Assembly: GCF_001005725.1 (NCBI RefSeq)
Contig: NZ_LBIC01000007.1
Span: 479,146-543,145, forward strand
Origin: Sphingobium chungbukense
GTDB lineage: Bacteria > Pseudomonadota > Alphaproteobacteria > Sphingomonadales > Sphingomonadaceae
Direction: 5' to 3'
DNA length: 64,000 nucleotides
The notes beneath the pieces are model-generated. The model was given only the letters and a program-made list of their open reading frames with translations, made no database searches and had not been told where the DNA came from. Positions 44,905 to 55,185 of the stretch are shown here, one piece after another. Position 1 is the stretch's first letter. The number at the start of each line of letters is the position of its first letter. Position numbers and translations under genes: made by a program.

Positions 44905-45435
44905 TCAGGCTGCCTTGCGCGCCTTGTTCAGCTTCTTCATCAGCATGTCGCGCTTCAGGCGCGAGAGATGGTCGATGAACAGCACGCCCTGCAAATGATC
45001 CATCTCATGCTGGAGACAGGTGGCGAGCAGCCCTTCCAGCCGCTCTTCATGGATGCGCCCGTCACGGTCCATCCAGCTTGCCCGGATGCTCGCAGGCCGC
45101 TCGACCTCGGCAAACTGGTCGGGAACCGACAGGCAGCCCTCATTATAGACCGACAGGTCGTCCGAACCTTCGAGAATCTCGGGATTGATGAACACCAGCG
45201 GCTTCTTGACCGGCGGTGCGTCTTCCTCGTCCGATTCCGGTTCCTGAAGGTCGATCACCAGCACCCGCTTCGGCACGCCCACCTGGATCGCGGCCAGGCC
45301 GATGCCCGGCGCGTCATACATGGTCTCGAACATATCGTCGATCAGGCGCTGCAAATCGTCGTCGATCGCCGCCACCGGAGACGAAATGGTACGCAGGCGC
45401 GGATCGGGCGCCTCCAGGATGGGAAGAATGGCCAT
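44905..45435 (-). CDS. def: Peptide deformylase
   Basis: A 176-residue iron/zinc enzyme removing the formyl group from new proteins. The three motifs are [10 protein letters not shown] (about 44-53), EGCLSVPD with metal ligand Cys101, and QHEMDHLQG with His143 and His147 and catalytic Glu144. It lies near fmt (46152), which adds the formyl group to initiator tRNA; here recR stands between them on the same strand as def. Confidence 0.96.
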   Translation of the reverse strand: MAILPILEAPDPRLRTISSPVAAIDDDLQRLIDDMFETMYDAPGIGLAAIQVGVPKRVLVIDLQEPESDEEDAPPVKKPLVFINPEILEGSDDLSVYNEGCLSVPDQFAEVERPASIRASWMDRDGRIHEERLEGLLATCLQHEMDHLQGVLFIDHLSRLKRDMLMKKLNKARKAA

Positions 45436-45500
45436 GCCCCCAAAATAATCGGACGGGCGGGAAAATTCAAGCGACCGCCCGATTCAGCCTGAGGCCGGCT

Positions 45501-46097
45501 TCAACCCAGCGGACGACGCGCCCGAAGCGCCTGCGCCAAAGTGCCTTCGTCCAGATAATCCAGTTCCCCGCCGACCGGCACGCCATGGGCCAATTGGGTC
45601 AGGCGCACGGGAAAACGTTCCAGCCGCTCCGCCAGATAATGGGCGGTCGTCTGCCCCTCCAGCGTGGCGTTCATCGCCAGCACCACCTCGTCTATGCCGC
45701 CCGCCTCGACCCGCGCCACCAGTGCGTCGATGGAAAGATCCTCCGGCCGGACCCCTTCCAGGGCCGACAAGCGCCCGCCCAGCACATGGAAGCGCCCCGG
45801 GAACAGCCGCGACTTGTCCAGCGCCCAGAGATCGGCGACATCCTCCACCACGCAGAGCGCCCGCGCGTCGCGGCGCTGGTCGGCACAGATGCCGCAGGGG
45901 TCGACGGTATCGACATTGCCGCATATGCCGCACGTCACCAGCCGCTCGTTCACCGCGTCCAGCGCCCGCAACAGCGGCTCCAGCGCGGATTCGCGCCTCT
46001 TGAGCAGGTGCAGGACGGCACGCCGCGCGGAACGCGGGCCAAGGCCGGGCAGGCGGGAGAGCGCCTGCGTCAGCGCTTCGATCTCGGGAGAAGCCAT
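45501..46097 (-). CDS. recR: Recombination protein RecR
   Basis: A 198-residue RecFOR pathway protein. The helix-hairpin-helix [14 protein letters not shown] is at the N-terminus, the zinc finger cysteines are Cys56, 59, 68 and 71 (CGIC, CGIC), and a Toprim domain with [13 protein letters not shown] follows. The start at 46097 fits the family; the longer upstream frame overlaps fmt on the other strand and is rejected. Confidence 0.95.
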   Translation of the reverse strand: MASPEIEALTQALSRLPGLGPRSARRAVLHLLKRRESALEPLLRALDAVNERLVTCGICGNVDTVDPCGICADQRRDARALCVVEDVADLWALDKSRLFPGRFHVLGGRLSALEGVRPEDLSIDALVARVEAGGIDEVVLAMNATLEGQTTAHYLAERLERFPVRLTQLAHGVPVGGELDYLDEGTLAQALRARRPLG

Positions 46098-46151
46098 GGA
46101 ACCGAGATAGGGGCTTGCAAGTCGTCGGCACAAGGTCTTTGAGGTGGCGTC

Positions 46152-47060
46152 ATGCGCATAATCTATATGGGAACCCCCGATTTCGCCGTTCCGGCGCTGG
46201 TCTCGCTGGCCAAGGCAGGGCACGAGATCGTCGCGGTCTACAGCCAGCCGCCCCGTCCGGCGGGTCGGGGCAAGGCGCTGCGCCCCTCCCCCGTCCATGC
46301 CAAGGCCGTGGAAATGGCGATCGAGGTCCGCACGCCGGTTTCGCTGAAGGACCCGGACGTGCAGGCCGCCTTCGCCGCGTTGCAGGCCGATGTCGCGGTG
46401 GTCGCCGCTTACGGGCTGATCCTGCCGCGCCCGATCCTGGATGCGGCGCGCTTCGGCTGCATGAACATCCATGCTTCCCTCCTCCCCCGCTGGCGGGGCG
46501 CCGCGCCGATCCAGCGCGCCATCCTCGCCGGCGACAATGTCACCGGCGTCACCATCATGGACATGGAGGCGGGCCTCGACACCGGGCCGATGCGGGCCAA
46601 GCATGTCACCCCCATCGAAGGCAAGACCGCCGGCGAATTGACCGAGGAACTGGCTGAAGCCGGCGCGGAGCTGATGGTCGAGGTACTGGACGATATCGCG
46701 CTGCATCCGCCGGTGCCGCAGCCGGAAGAGGGCGTCACCTATGCCGCCAAGATCGACAAGGCGGAAGCGCGCATCGACTTCGGCCGCGACGCCCATCAGG
46801 TCGAACGGCAGATACGCGCCTTCAACCCGTTCCCCGGCGCCTTTTTCGAATATCGCGGCGAGCGTTTCCGTATCCTCGCCGCGCATGTCGAGGAAATGGC
46901 GGGCCCGGCCGGGGAATTGCTGGACAACAGCCTGCTCATCGGCTGCGGTCATGGCGCGATCCGTCCGACGCTGATCCAGCGCGCGGGCAAGGGCGCGATG
47001 TCGGCGGGCGAATTGCTGCGCGGCTATGACATGCCCGCGGGCAGCCGGGTCGACGCCTGA
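46152..47060 (+). CDS. fmt: Methionyl-tRNA formyltransferase
   Basis: A 302-residue enzyme that formylates initiator Met-tRNA. It starts [16 protein letters not shown]; the formyl-binding motif [16 protein letters not shown] and the catalytic Asp in [10 protein letters not shown] are present. A C-terminal OB-like domain follows from about 205. It is followed by truA after six bases. Confidence 0.96.
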   Translation: MRIIYMGTPDFAVPALVSLAKAGHEIVAVYSQPPRPAGRGKALRPSPVHAKAVEMAIEVRTPVSLKDPDVQAAFAALQADVAVVAAYGLILPRPILDAARFGCMNIHASLLPRWRGAAPIQRAILAGDNVTGVTIMDMEAGLDTGPMRAKHVTPIEGKTAGELTEELAEAGAELMVEVLDDIALHPPVPQPEEGVTYAAKIDKAEARIDFGRDAHQVERQIRAFNPFPGAFFEYRGERFRILAAHVEEMAGPAGELLDNSLLIGCGHGAIRPTLIQRAGKGAMSAGELLRGYDMPAGSRVDA

Positions 47061-47066
47061 GCCGCC

Positions 47067-47828
47067 ATGCCCCAGCCAACGACGCGCTTCGCCTTCACCG
47101 TCGAATTTGACGGCCGCCCCTTCATGGGCTGGCAGCGACAAGCCCATGGCCCCAGCGTCCAGCAGGCGATCGAGGACGCGATCTTCGCCGTCACGGGCGA
47201 GCGGGTCGCGATCCATGCCGCCGGACGCACGGACGCGGGCGTCCATGGCCTCGCCATGCGCGCCCATGCGGACATTGCGAAGGACATGGCGCCCTTCCGC
47301 CTGATGGAAGCGCTGAATGCGCGCCTGCGGCCCGATCCGGTCGCGATCCTGGCCTGCGAAATGGTGCCGGACGACTGGCATGCGCGCTTTTCCTGCACGG
47401 GCAGATCCTATGTCTATCGCATCGCCAATCGCCGGGCGCCACTGACCTGGGAGAAGGGGCTATGCTGGCGGGTGATCCAGCCGCTGGACGAAGCCGCCAT
47501 GCAGGAGGCCGCGCAACTGCTCGTCGGACGGCATGACTTCACCACCTTCCGTTCGGCCCATTGCCAGGCGGAAAGCCCGGTCAAGACGCTGGACCGGCTG
47601 GATGTGGAACGATCGGGCGATCGCATCGCCATCCATGCCGAGGCACGGTCCTTCCTGCATCATCAGGTGCGATCGATGGTGGGATGCCTGGCCATGGTGG
47701 GCATGGGCCGCTGGTCGATCGGCGATCTGGAGGCGGCGCGCGACGCGAAGGATCGCGCCGCACTGGGACTCAACGCGCCGCCGGACGGGCTGTATTTCGT
47801 GAGTGCCCGTTATCCCGACGCTCTATGA
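47067..47828 (+). CDS. truA: tRNA pseudouridine(38-40) synthase
   Basis: A 253-residue pseudouridine synthase acting on the anticodon arm. The catalytic Asp56 is in [26 protein letters not shown] at the N-terminus and [11 protein letters not shown] near the C-terminus are typical. It follows fmt closely, and its stop overlaps by six bases the stop of the convergent transporter gene. Confidence 0.96.
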   Translation: MPQPTTRFAFTVEFDGRPFMGWQRQAHGPSVQQAIEDAIFAVTGERVAIHAAGRTDAGVHGLAMRAHADIAKDMAPFRLMEALNARLRPDPVAILACEMVPDDWHARFSCTGRSYVYRIANRRAPLTWEKGLCWRVIQPLDEAAMQEAAQLLVGRHDFTTFRSAHCQAESPVKTLDRLDVERSGDRIAIHAEARSFLHHQVRSMVGCLAMVGMGRWSIGDLEAARDAKDRAALGLNAPPDGLYFVSARYPDAL

Positions 47829-48545
47829 GAGGCTGGCGCGGAAGGGCGTGAAATTGGTGCCCTCATCGAACACGTCCAATCCCTCGGCGCGCTTGAGGCC
47901 GCCGACCACCATATAGGTCACGGGCGTCAGCACCGCTTCCCAGGTCACCTTCATCAGCCAGTTGGTGATCATCACCGTCACCACCTGCGCATTGGTCCAG
48001 TCGCCATAGAAGGCCAGCGGATAGAAGAGCAGGCTGTCCACCCCCTGCCCCACGACCGTCGACCCGATCGTGCGCATCCACAGATGCTTGCCCTGCGTCA
48101 GCAGCTTCATCTTGGCGAGCACGAAGCTGTTGGCGAACTCACCCGCCCAGAAGGCGGCGACGGACGCGAAGACGATGCGCCAGGTGCTGCCGAACACGGC
48201 CTCATAGGCCTTCTGGTCGGGCCAGCCCTCCGCCGGGGGCAGCTTCACCACCACCCAGCTCATCAGCGCCATGAACAGCATCGCGCCGAAGCCCGCCCAG
48301 ACGCAGCGCCGCGCGCGGGCATAGCCATAGACTTCGGTCAGCACGTCGCCCAGCACATAGCCCAATGGGAAGAACAGGATACCCGCGCCGAAGGTGAAAC
48401 CGCCCACGGTCGACAGCTTGGCCGCGCCGATCAGGTTGGAGAGCAGCAGGATCGCGACGAACCCCGCCATGCAGAAATCGAAATAGCGCAAGGGACGAGC
48501 GCCCAGCGCATAGGCATCGATTTTCCTGACCCCCGGTTCGCTCAT
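47823..48545 (-). CDS. yhhQ: Queuosine precursor transporter (YhhQ family)
   Basis: A 240-residue integral membrane protein with about six transmembrane helices, of the YhhQ/DUF165 family, which imports preQ0/preQ1 for queuosine synthesis. Family motifs [18 protein letters not shown] and [17 protein letters not shown] are present. The start may be ATG 48545 or ATG 48557, which has a GGAA upstream. Three 13-base repeats lie upstream at 48582-48620. It is likely monocistronic. Confidence 0.9.
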   Translation of the reverse strand: MSEPGVRKIDAYALGARPLRYFDFCMAGFVAILLLSNLIGAAKLSTVGGFTFGAGILFFPLGYVLGDVLTEVYGYARARRCVWAGFGAMLFMALMSWVVVKLPPAEGWPDQKAYEAVFGSTWRIVFASVAAFWAGEFANSFVLAKMKLLTQGKHLWMRTIGSTVVGQGVDSLLFYPLAFYGDWTNAQVVTVMITNWLMKVTWEAVLTPVTYMVVGGLKRAEGLDVFDEGTNFTPFRASLS

Positions 48546-48581
48546 GCCCCTGTGCATAAATGGCATTCCGGCAAAAGCAAT

Positions 48582-48620
48582 GCCGCGCATGATCGCGCCA
48601 CATGATTGCGCCACATGATT
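48582..48620. repeat. Three 13-bp direct repeats upstream of yhhQ
   Basis: GCGCCACATGATT occurs twice back to back (48595-48607, 48608-48620), preceded by a diverged copy GCCGCGCATGATC (48582-48594). They lie between the yhhQ start and the tRNA-Arg promoter, whose -35 overlaps the last two bases. Confidence 0.65.
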
Positions 48621-48647
48621 GCACTGGCGCCCAAGCCCGGCTATCGA
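48619..48647 (+). promoter_or_regulatory. tRNA-Arg promoter
   Basis: TTGCAC (48619-48624), 17-base spacer, TATCGA (48642-48647). The predicted start is about four bases before the mature 5' end of the tRNA. Confidence 0.55.
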
Positions 48648-48657
48648 ACGCGCCGAC

Positions 48658-48734
48658 GGCCCCGTAGCTCAGCTGGATAGAGCATTCGCCTTCTAAGCGA
48701 ATGGTCACAGGTTCGAATCCTGTCGGGGTCGCCA
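48658..48734 (+). tRNA. tRNA-Arg (anticodon TCT)
   Basis: A 77-base tRNA with encoded CCA. The acceptor arm GGCCCCG pairs with CGGGGTC; the D-arm holds AGCTCAGCTGGATAGAGC; the anticodon loop CTTCTAA gives TCT (arginine AGA/AGG); the T-loop is GGTTCGAATCC. One G-T pair occurs in the acceptor stem. Confidence 0.97.
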
Positions 48735-48744
48735 ATCCCGGCCT

Positions 48745-50757
48745 TCAGCCCTTCGACCCGGCGGCGCGCGCCGGCTTCATCGCCTCATAGACCATGCCCG
48801 TCAGCATCAGGCTGCCCTGCCGCGACAGATGATCGTCGTCGGAATAGAGCGGCACGCCCTGCGCCGTCATCGCGCAATGGCCGGTCCGGCACAGCAGCCG
48901 GTGCGGATAGAGGATCTTGACCGGGAAATGGCGCTGCATCTGGTCGAAGGCACTGAAGACGCCGCGCTGCCGACGCATATAGTCCGCCCTTGAAAGCACG
49001 AGCGGCGCCGGTTCGCTGTACAGTTCCGCCCGCGCCAGGGCCTCGGGCACATTGCGGCGGAATTCGGGAATGGGCGCGACCAGGATCACCTGCTTCCCCA
49101 TGGCGGAGAGCGTCCGCACCGTTTCCTCAAGACCCGCCCGGAACAGCAGGGCGTCGCGGCCAAGGCTCCGGTCGTCATCCTCGCCCCGGCCGAGATAGCA
49201 GGGCGTGCCCCCTTCGGGCCGCTTGCCATTGGCGCACAGCCCCCAGCGGGACACGAGAAAGACCGTGTGGATGGATGGGCTGATGCGGAGCGTTTCCAGC
49301 ACCAGCCGGTTGAACTCGCTGCAATCATGGGACGGCGGCTGGTCGAGCCGGTCGAGGCCGAGCAGCGTCGGGCAGGCGGGATAGGAGGCGATCCGTCCCG
49401 ACAGCCCCAGCGCACTCCCGGCCCGGTCGAACGCCGGCTTCAGCGCATGGGCGTGGGAATCGCCCCAGAGGAGGAAGCTGGGCGCCGACCCGTTCCGCGC
49501 GCCGACCGGGCAGAGGCGGTGACGCCGCGCGGGTACCATGCCGGAACAGCGCGCGGGCAGATAGGCCATGCTCCGGCTGGCCGCGTCCAGCGCCGCGACC
49601 GACGGCGCGACCCGCGACGGCAGCCCGCCGGTCAGATACAGCATCGCCCCTGCGCCGCAGCCCATCATCACCATCGCCCCGGCAAAGGCGAAGGCGCGGC
49701 TTGTGGTGAAGCGGCGCGTCCGTCTGAACGGCTCCTCGATGAAACGCCAGGAGAGAAAGGCGACCGCGAGCGACAACAGCATGACCAGCATCTGCTCCCG
49801 CAAACGCCAGTCGCCATCGGTGCGGTAGGTCCAGAAGACGATGATCGGCCAGTGCCAGAGGTAGAGCGAATAGGAGATGCGGCCGATCGCCACCGGCACG
49901 GCGCTGCCCAGCAGCCGGTTGACCGCCGATCCGGCCTGTCCCGCATGCAGGATCAGCATGGCGCCGAGGACCGGGAACAGCGCATGGGCGCCGGGAAAAA
50001 CAGTCGCATTCGAAAAGTGCAGGATCGCCCAGCCGATCAGCGCCAGTCCGGCGAGCGCGCAGAACTGCGCCGCGACGGCGCTGCGAAGAGCGGGCATCCG
50101 GCCGGTCCCCAGCAACGCCCCGCCCAAAAACTCCCAGGCGCGCGGGAAAGGCAGGTAGAAGGCCGCGACCGGTGACCGATCCACCAGCAGCAGCGCCGTA
50201 CAGAAGGACAGCAGTGCCAATGTGCCGAGCAACAGGCGGAAGCGGCCTCCCACCCGGAAGGCGGTCAACATCAGGAGCGGGAAGAGGATGTAGAATTGCT
50301 CCTCCACCGCCAGCGACCAGCCGTGGAGCAGCGGTGCTTCCTCCGCCGCGCTGCCGAAATAGCCGCTGTGCCGCGCGAAATAGAGGTTGCTGGAAAACAG
50401 CACGGTCGCGACCGCGCTCATGCCCAAGGCGCGATAGTCGAGCGGCAGCAGGATCAGGCTGCCCACCGCGATGGTCACCGCGATCATCGCGAACAGCGCC
50501 GGGAATATCCGCCGGATGCGCCGCGCATAGAAGCCGGTCAGGCTGAACCGCCCCTCTTCCAGTTCGCGCGCGATGGTCGAGGCGATCAGATAGCCCGAAA
50601 TGACGAAGAAGATGTCGACCCCGACGAAACCTCCGGAAAAGGGCCAGAGGTCGAGATGGAAGAACAGCACCGGCAACACCGCCAGCGCGCGCAACCCGTC
50701 AATGTCGCGGCGATAGGCAAGGGCAGTCTGCCCCCCGCCTGCCGGCGAAACCGGCAT
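48745..50757 (-). CDS. Acyltransferase 3 / SGNH fusion (OafA-like)
   Basis: A 670-residue membrane protein. The N-terminal about 370 residues form a ten-helix acyltransferase-3 domain with YRRDIDGLRALAVLPVLFFH, the catalytic His-Asp type motif of that family, and a second block at GWSLAVEEQFYILFP. After the last helix comes a periplasmic SGNH domain with LLWGDSHAHALKPAF (nucleophile Ser in GDSH) and a C-terminal DDHLSRQG block holding the Asp-His pair. It should O-acylate a cell-surface polysaccharide or lipopolysaccharide. It starts 23 bases downstream of the tRNA on the opposite strand. Acceptor unknown. Confidence 0.9.
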   Translation of the reverse strand: MPVSPAGGGQTALAYRRDIDGLRALAVLPVLFFHLDLWPFSGGFVGVDIFFVISGYLIASTIARELEEGRFSLTGFYARRIRRIFPALFAMIAVTIAVGSLILLPLDYRALGMSAVATVLFSSNLYFARHSGYFGSAAEEAPLLHGWSLAVEEQFYILFPLLMLTAFRVGGRFRLLLGTLALLSFCTALLLVDRSPVAAFYLPFPRAWEFLGGALLGTGRMPALRSAVAAQFCALAGLALIGWAILHFSNATVFPGAHALFPVLGAMLILHAGQAGSAVNRLLGSAVPVAIGRISYSLYLWHWPIIVFWTYRTDGDWRLREQMLVMLLSLAVAFLSWRFIEEPFRRTRRFTTSRAFAFAGAMVMMGCGAGAMLYLTGGLPSRVAPSVAALDAASRSMAYLPARCSGMVPARRHRLCPVGARNGSAPSFLLWGDSHAHALKPAFDRAGSALGLSGRIASYPACPTLLGLDRLDQPPSHDCSEFNRLVLETLRISPSIHTVFLVSRWGLCANGKRPEGGTPCYLGRGEDDDRSLGRDALLFRAGLEETVRTLSAMGKQVILVAPIPEFRRNVPEALARAELYSEPAPLVLSRADYMRRQRGVFSAFDQMQRHFPVKILYPHRLLCRTGHCAMTAQGVPLYSDDDHLSRQGSLMLTGMVYEAMKPARAAGSKG

Positions 50758-50904
50758 GGCGGCAAGGGATGCGCTGGCAGCGATGCTCTTTCCCTCCGGT
50801 TTTCAAGGGGCTTGGGGAGTAGAGCCATGGTGATAGCCGCTATGCCCGCCAGCGCATCGGCGCATGAGGGGCGGCGCGCAGGGCAAAGGTGGTAGGGCGA
50901 TCGG

Positions 50905-51231
50905 TCAGGCGCGCGAACGCAGCAGCAGGTCGTCGGTCACGGTCATGGTGAAGATGGGATCGGCATCCGCCGGCACCTCCGCGATGGCATCGACGAAGGC
51001 GGCGCGCGTTTCCGGATCGTCATAGACCATCTTCCGGTCGAAAGCCGCCCGCCAGGTCGCTTCGTCGGGCCATTCGGCATAGCCGACGAAGCGCCCGTCC
51101 GCATCGCGGTGCAGGCGTGATCCGTAGCTGCCATATGTCTCGCGGATCAGATCGGTTCCCCGACGCCAAGCCTTGCGGAACTGTTCTTCCTTGCCGGGGT
51201 GGACGCGCCACCAATAGACCGCGACGAACAT
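50905..51231 (-). CDS. Antibiotic biosynthesis monooxygenase (ABM) domain protein
   Basis: A 108-residue dimeric alpha-beta barrel protein. MFVAVYWWRVHPGKEEQFRK, then SRLHRDADGRFVGYAEWPD are typical of ABM/YgiN-like proteins, which may act as cofactor-free monooxygenases on quinones or heme-like compounds; the substrate here is unknown. ATG 51231 has AAAAGGAGAG upstream; the frame extends upstream with no similarity. It is 673 bases downstream of the other end of tal and may be read through with it. Confidence 0.8.
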   Translation of the reverse strand: MFVAVYWWRVHPGKEEQFRKAWRRGTDLIRETYGSYGSRLHRDADGRFVGYAEWPDEATWRAAFDRKMVYDDPETRAAFVDAIAEVPADADPIFTMTVTDDLLLRSRA

Positions 51232-51287
51232 CGGCTCTCTCCTTTTGGAGGAAAGAATGATGTGGGTCGGCGGAGGTTGCAATCACC

Positions 51288-51311
51288 GTGCTCCTGCTTC
51301 CGCAGGAGCAC
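51288..51311. terminator. Hairpin between tal and the ABM gene
   Basis: GTGCTCCTGC (51288-51297) pairs with GCAGGAGCAC (51302-51311) around a TTCC loop. No T-run follows, so it may be a pause or processing site rather than a true terminator of tal. Confidence 0.4.
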
Positions 51312-51339
51312 GTCATGCCCCGGGGTCAGGCCTTGAAAA

Positions 51340-51993
51340 TCAGAGAACCGACTGGCCCGTCTTCTCCCAGTCCGCCAGGAAGCCGGCAATGCCCTTTTCG
51401 GTCAGCACATGGTTGAACAGCGCCTTGATGACCGAAGGCGGCGCGGTCATGACATCCGCGCCGATCTTCGCGGCTTCCAGCACATGGATCGGGTGACGCA
51501 CGCTCGCGACCAGGATTTCCGTGTCGAACGCATAATTGTCATAGATGAGGCGGATATCCTCGATCAGCTTCATGCCATCGAAGCCGTTGTCGTCATGCCG
51601 CCCGACGAAGGGCGAGATGAAGGTCGCACCCGCCTTCGCCGCCAGCAGCGCCTGATTGGCCGAGAAGCAGAGGGTCACGTTCACCATCACGCCCTCGCCG
51701 GTCAGCGCCTTGCAGGTCTTGAGCCCATCGATGGTCAGCGGCACCTTGATGCAGACATTGTCGGCGATCTTCCGCAGCACGGCGGCTTCCTTCATCATCG
51801 TCTCATGGTCGAGCGCGACGACTTCGGCCGACACCGGGCCTTCCACGATGCCGCAGATTTCCTCGACCACTTCCAGGAACTTGCGGCCCGACTTGTGGAT
51901 CAGCGAAGGGTTGGTGGTGACGCCGTCCAGCAGGCCCGTAGCGGCAAGCTCGCGGATTTCACTGGTGTCGGCGGTATCGACGAAGAATTTCAT
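51340..51993 (-). CDS. tal: Transaldolase (TalC/FSA-like short form)
   Basis: A 217-residue class I aldolase of the short transaldolase family in the pentose phosphate pathway. The Schiff-base Lys83 is in CIKVPLT, and Glu57 (VSAEVVALD) occupies the position where fructose-6-phosphate aldolase has Gln, favouring transaldolase activity. [10 protein letters not shown] and [12 protein letters not shown] complete the barrel. It has its own start at 51993. Confidence 0.93.
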   Translation of the reverse strand: MKFFVDTADTSEIRELAATGLLDGVTTNPSLIHKSGRKFLEVVEEICGIVEGPVSAEVVALDHETMMKEAAVLRKIADNVCIKVPLTIDGLKTCKALTGEGVMVNVTLCFSANQALLAAKAGATFISPFVGRHDDNGFDGMKLIEDIRLIYDNYAFDTEILVASVRHPIHVLEAAKIGADVMTAPPSVIKALFNHVLTEKGIAGFLADWEKTGQSVL

Positions 51994-52135
51994 ATATCTG
52001 CTCCGGGGAGGGAAGGACGAATCGCGTTCCCTTTAGCGGCTCCATGACGGATTAGCCATTATTGCCCGAGTCCGGCCCTTTACCTGACGCCCGGCGCAAC
52101 ATTATGACGGCGGCACCTTTCCAAAGGACCGATCC

Positions 52136-52801
52136 ATGCCTCGCTTCCGGCGTCCCCGCACAATATGGGACGCGCTCGCCGCCATCGCAATGGCCGCCGC
52201 CACGCCCGCCGCCGCCGCAACCAGCGAAACCCAGGGGTGGATGACCGAATCGCTGATCATCAAGGCCGGCGATGCCAATATGGTCAGCCTCGACATCAGC
52301 GAACGCTTGCGCCGCGATGCCTCCAATGGCGACCAGCAGACCTTGCGTGTCCTGATCGACCATCGCATCGCGACCGGCGTGCAGGTCGGCGGCGGCCTTG
52401 CCTATTTCCATTCGGGACCGGAGCAGGAAATGCGGCTGTTCCAGCAGGTCACGCTGACCCAGGGGATATGGATGAGCCGCACCCGGATCGAACAACGCTT
52501 CTTCGACACCGCCGATGAGGCGAGCTGGCGGCTGCGGCAACGGGGGCAGGCGTCGATCCCGCTCGACCGGGCAAAGCGATGGACGCTGGTCGCCGCGACG
52601 GAGCTGATGTTCCATCTCAACCGCGCCAAGCCCGGCGACAAGATGGGACTGGCCGTGATGCGCAACCAGATCGGCCTGCGCCATCCGATCGGCAAGGCGC
52701 TCGAGGCGCAATTGCTCTATATGCGTCAGCAGACCTTCCGCGACGGACGCCCCGACGCGGTGGCGCACATCCCCTGGCTGACATTGAGCTGGAAAATCTG
52801 A
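52136..52801 (+). CDS. DUF2490 family exported protein
   Basis: A 221-residue protein with a signal peptide (about 1-28, ending ATPAAAA) and a beta-rich, predicted outer-membrane barrel-like region matching DUF2490, of unknown function. Alternating hydrophobic residues and a C-terminal WLTLSWKI are in keeping with an outer-membrane strand. AAAGGACC lies seven bases before ATG 52136. It precedes priA by 47 bases. Confidence 0.78.
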   Translation: MPRFRRPRTIWDALAAIAMAAATPAAAATSETQGWMTESLIIKAGDANMVSLDISERLRRDASNGDQQTLRVLIDHRIATGVQVGGGLAYFHSGPEQEMRLFQQVTLTQGIWMSRTRIEQRFFDTADEASWRLRQRGQASIPLDRAKRWTLVAATELMFHLNRAKPGDKMGLAVMRNQIGLRHPIGKALEAQLLYMRQQTFRDGRPDAVAHIPWLTLSWKI

Positions 52802-52848
52802 CGCTTCCCGACCTTGCGCGCCCCGCCCCTGCCATTAGGGAGGGAGCC

Positions 52849-55020
52849 ATGAATTCGCGCGCCCGTGTCATCCTGCTGAACGCCGCCCTGGGGCCGCTGG
52901 ATTATCGCGTACCGCACGGGATGAGCGTCAAACCGGGCAGCATCGTCGTCGCGCCGCTCGGCCCGCGCCAGATCGTCGGCGTGGTATGGGAGGAGGACAG
53001 TTTCCCAGACATAGAGACGGTGGGCGACAACCGCCTGCGCAACATCGCGGGGCTGGTCGACGCGCCGCCGGTGCCCGAAACGCTGCGCCGCCTGATCGAG
53101 TGGACGGCGGACTATTATCTCGCCCCTGTCGCCGCCGTGCTGCGCATGACGCTGGCGTCGATGGCCGCGCTGGAGGGCGCGCGCACCGTCATCGAATATC
53201 GGGCGACCGGCGACCTGCCGGACCGCATGACGGAACAACGCGCCCAGGCGATGGAACGCATCGGCGAGCGGCAGGGGCTGATCCGCGAACTGGCGATGAT
53301 CGGCGGGGTCAGCGACGCGGTGATTCGCGGGCTGGTGAAGGCGGGCGCCTTCGAGGCGGTGGAGGTGAGCGTCGACACCCCCTTCCCCATGCCGAATCCC
53401 GACCATGCGCCGCCGCTCCTGTCGGACAAGCAGGGCGCGGCCGCCGACCAGTTCATCGAAGCGGTCGGCGCGCGGGAATTCGCCCCGTTCCTGCTGGACG
53501 GCGTCACCGGTTCCGGCAAGACGGAGGTCTATTTCGAGGCCATCGCCGCCGCCATCCGGGAAGGCCGGCAGGTGCTGGTGCTGCTCCCCGAAATCGCGCT
53601 GACCGAGCCGTTTCTGGAGCGCTTCGAAAAGCGGTTCGGCACGATCCCGGTGAACTGGCACAGCGGCCTGCGCCAGAGCGAGCGGCGGCGGGCATGGCGG
53701 GCGATTGCGGCGGGCGAGGCCTCAGTGGTCGTCGGCGCCCGCTCGGCGCTGTTCCTGCCCTATCCCGATCTCGGCCTGATCGTCGTCGACGAGGCGCATG
53801 AAGCCAGCTTCAAGCAGGAGGATGGGGTCCACTACCACGCCCGCGACGTGGCGGTGATGCGGGGCCTCATCGAAAAATTCCCGGTCATCCTCGCTTCCGC
53901 CACGCCCGCTATCGAGACCCGGCACCAGGTCGAACTGGGGCGTTATCGCGAGATCAAGCTCCCCTCCCGCTTCGGCGGAGCGGCGATGCCGGATATCGAG
54001 GGCATCGACCTGCTCACCGACCCGCCCGAGCGTGGCCGGTGGATCGCGCCACCGCTGGTCAAGGCGATCGACGAGACCATGGCGAAGGAGGAGCAAAGCC
54101 TCCTCTTCCTCAACCGCCGGGGCTATGCGCCGCTGACGCTCTGCCGTCATTGCGGCTATCGCTTCCAATGCCCCAATTGCACGGCCTGGATGGTCGAGCA
54201 CCGGCTGACCCACCGCCTCGCCTGTCATCATTGCGGCCATGTCATCCCGGCGCCCCGCTTCTGCCCCGAATGCAAGGAAGAGGACAGCCTCGTCGCCTGC
54301 GGCCCCGGCGTGGAGCGGATCGCGGACGAGGTGAAGGCGCTGTGGCCCAATGCCCGCACCGCCATCGTCACCTCCGACACCCTCTGGTCCCCGGCCAAGG
54401 TGGCCGAGTTCGTGAAATCGGTGGAGGCAGGCGCGATCGACATCATCGTCGGCACGCAACTCATCACCAAGGGCTATCATTTCCCCAACCTGACGCTGGT
54501 GGGCGTGATCGACGCCGATTTGGGCCTGGAGGGCGGCGACCTGCGGGCGTCGGAGCGGACCTTCCAACAGATCGTGCAGGTGGCCGGCCGAGCAGGACGG
54601 GGGCAAAAGCCGGGCCGCGTCTTCATCCAGACCCGCATGCCGGAGGCGGAGGTCATCAAGGCGCTGATCGCGGGCGATTCGGAACGTTTCTACGAAGTGG
54701 AAACGGCCAACCGCCGCCACGCGGGCGCCCCACCCTTCGGCCGCTTCGCCGCGATCATAGTTTCCAGCGAAAATGCGGACGAGGCCGCCGAGGTCGCCCG
54801 GCTGATCGGCAAATCCGCGCCGTCGATCGAGGGAATGCACGTCTACGGCCCCGCGCCCGCGCCGCTCTCCGTCCTGCGCGGGCGGCACCGCCACCGCCTG
54901 CTGATCCACGCCACGCGGCAGGTCGACGTGCAGGGCGCAATCCGCGAATGGCTGGGCAATCTGACCTGGAAATCGGGCACGAGGGTCGCCGTCGACGTCG
55001 ACCCCTACAGCTTCATGTGA
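52849..55020 (+). CDS. priA: Primosomal protein N' (PriA helicase)
   Basis: A 723-residue superfamily 2 helicase that restarts stalled replication forks. Domains in order: 3'-DNA-binding N-terminus (1-105), winged helix, Walker A GVTGSGKT at 218-225, DEAH at 314-317, the zinc region with CRHCGYRFQCPNC and CHHCGH...CPEC, then the helicase C lobe (GTQLITKGYHFPNL, QVAGRAGRG). ATG 52849 follows AGGGAGCC; the frame upstream overlaps the DUF2490 gene in a different phase and is not used. Confidence 0.95.
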   Translation: MNSRARVILLNAALGPLDYRVPHGMSVKPGSIVVAPLGPRQIVGVVWEEDSFPDIETVGDNRLRNIAGLVDAPPVPETLRRLIEWTADYYLAPVAAVLRMTLASMAALEGARTVIEYRATGDLPDRMTEQRAQAMERIGERQGLIRELAMIGGVSDAVIRGLVKAGAFEAVEVSVDTPFPMPNPDHAPPLLSDKQGAAADQFIEAVGAREFAPFLLDGVTGSGKTEVYFEAIAAAIREGRQVLVLLPEIALTEPFLERFEKRFGTIPVNWHSGLRQSERRRAWRAIAAGEASVVVGARSALFLPYPDLGLIVVDEAHEASFKQEDGVHYHARDVAVMRGLIEKFPVILASATPAIETRHQVELGRYREIKLPSRFGGAAMPDIEGIDLLTDPPERGRWIAPPLVKAIDETMAKEEQSLLFLNRRGYAPLTLCRHCGYRFQCPNCTAWMVEHRLTHRLACHHCGHVIPAPRFCPECKEEDSLVACGPGVERIADEVKALWPNARTAIVTSDTLWSPAKVAEFVKSVEAGAIDIIVGTQLITKGYHFPNLTLVGVIDADLGLEGGDLRASERTFQQIVQVAGRAGRGQKPGRVFIQTRMPEAEVIKALIAGDSERFYEVETANRRHAGAPPFGRFAAIIVSSENADEAAEVARLIGKSAPSIEGMHVYGPAPAPLSVLRGRHRHRLLIHATRQVDVQGAIREWLGNLTWKSGTRVAVDVDPYSFM

Positions 55021-55035
55021 TCGCCTGAGACCCCC

Positions 55036-55185
55036 ATGGAAAGCCCCTGCGTCAACATCTGCAAGCTGGACAAGGCCGGGCGCATCTGCACGGGCTGCGG
55101 CCGCACGACGGATGAGATCGCGCGCTGGAGGGGCATGAGCAAGGCCGAGCGAAGGACGATCATGGAACGGTTGAGGAAAGGCTAG
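55036..55185 (+). CDS. DUF1289 family small zinc- or metal-binding protein
   Basis: A 49-residue protein: MESPCVNICKLDKAGRICTG, then CGRTTDEIARW. The four cysteines (5, 9, 18, 21) have the CxxxC...CxxC spacing typical of DUF1289, proposed to bind a metal or Fe-S cluster. It begins 15 bases after the priA stop, so it may be co-transcribed with priA, and its stop overlaps that of the convergent ada gene by four bases. It is below the usual ORF length cut-off. Confidence 0.82.
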   Translation: MESPCVNICKLDKAGRICTGCGRTTDEIARWRGMSKAERRTIMERLRKG

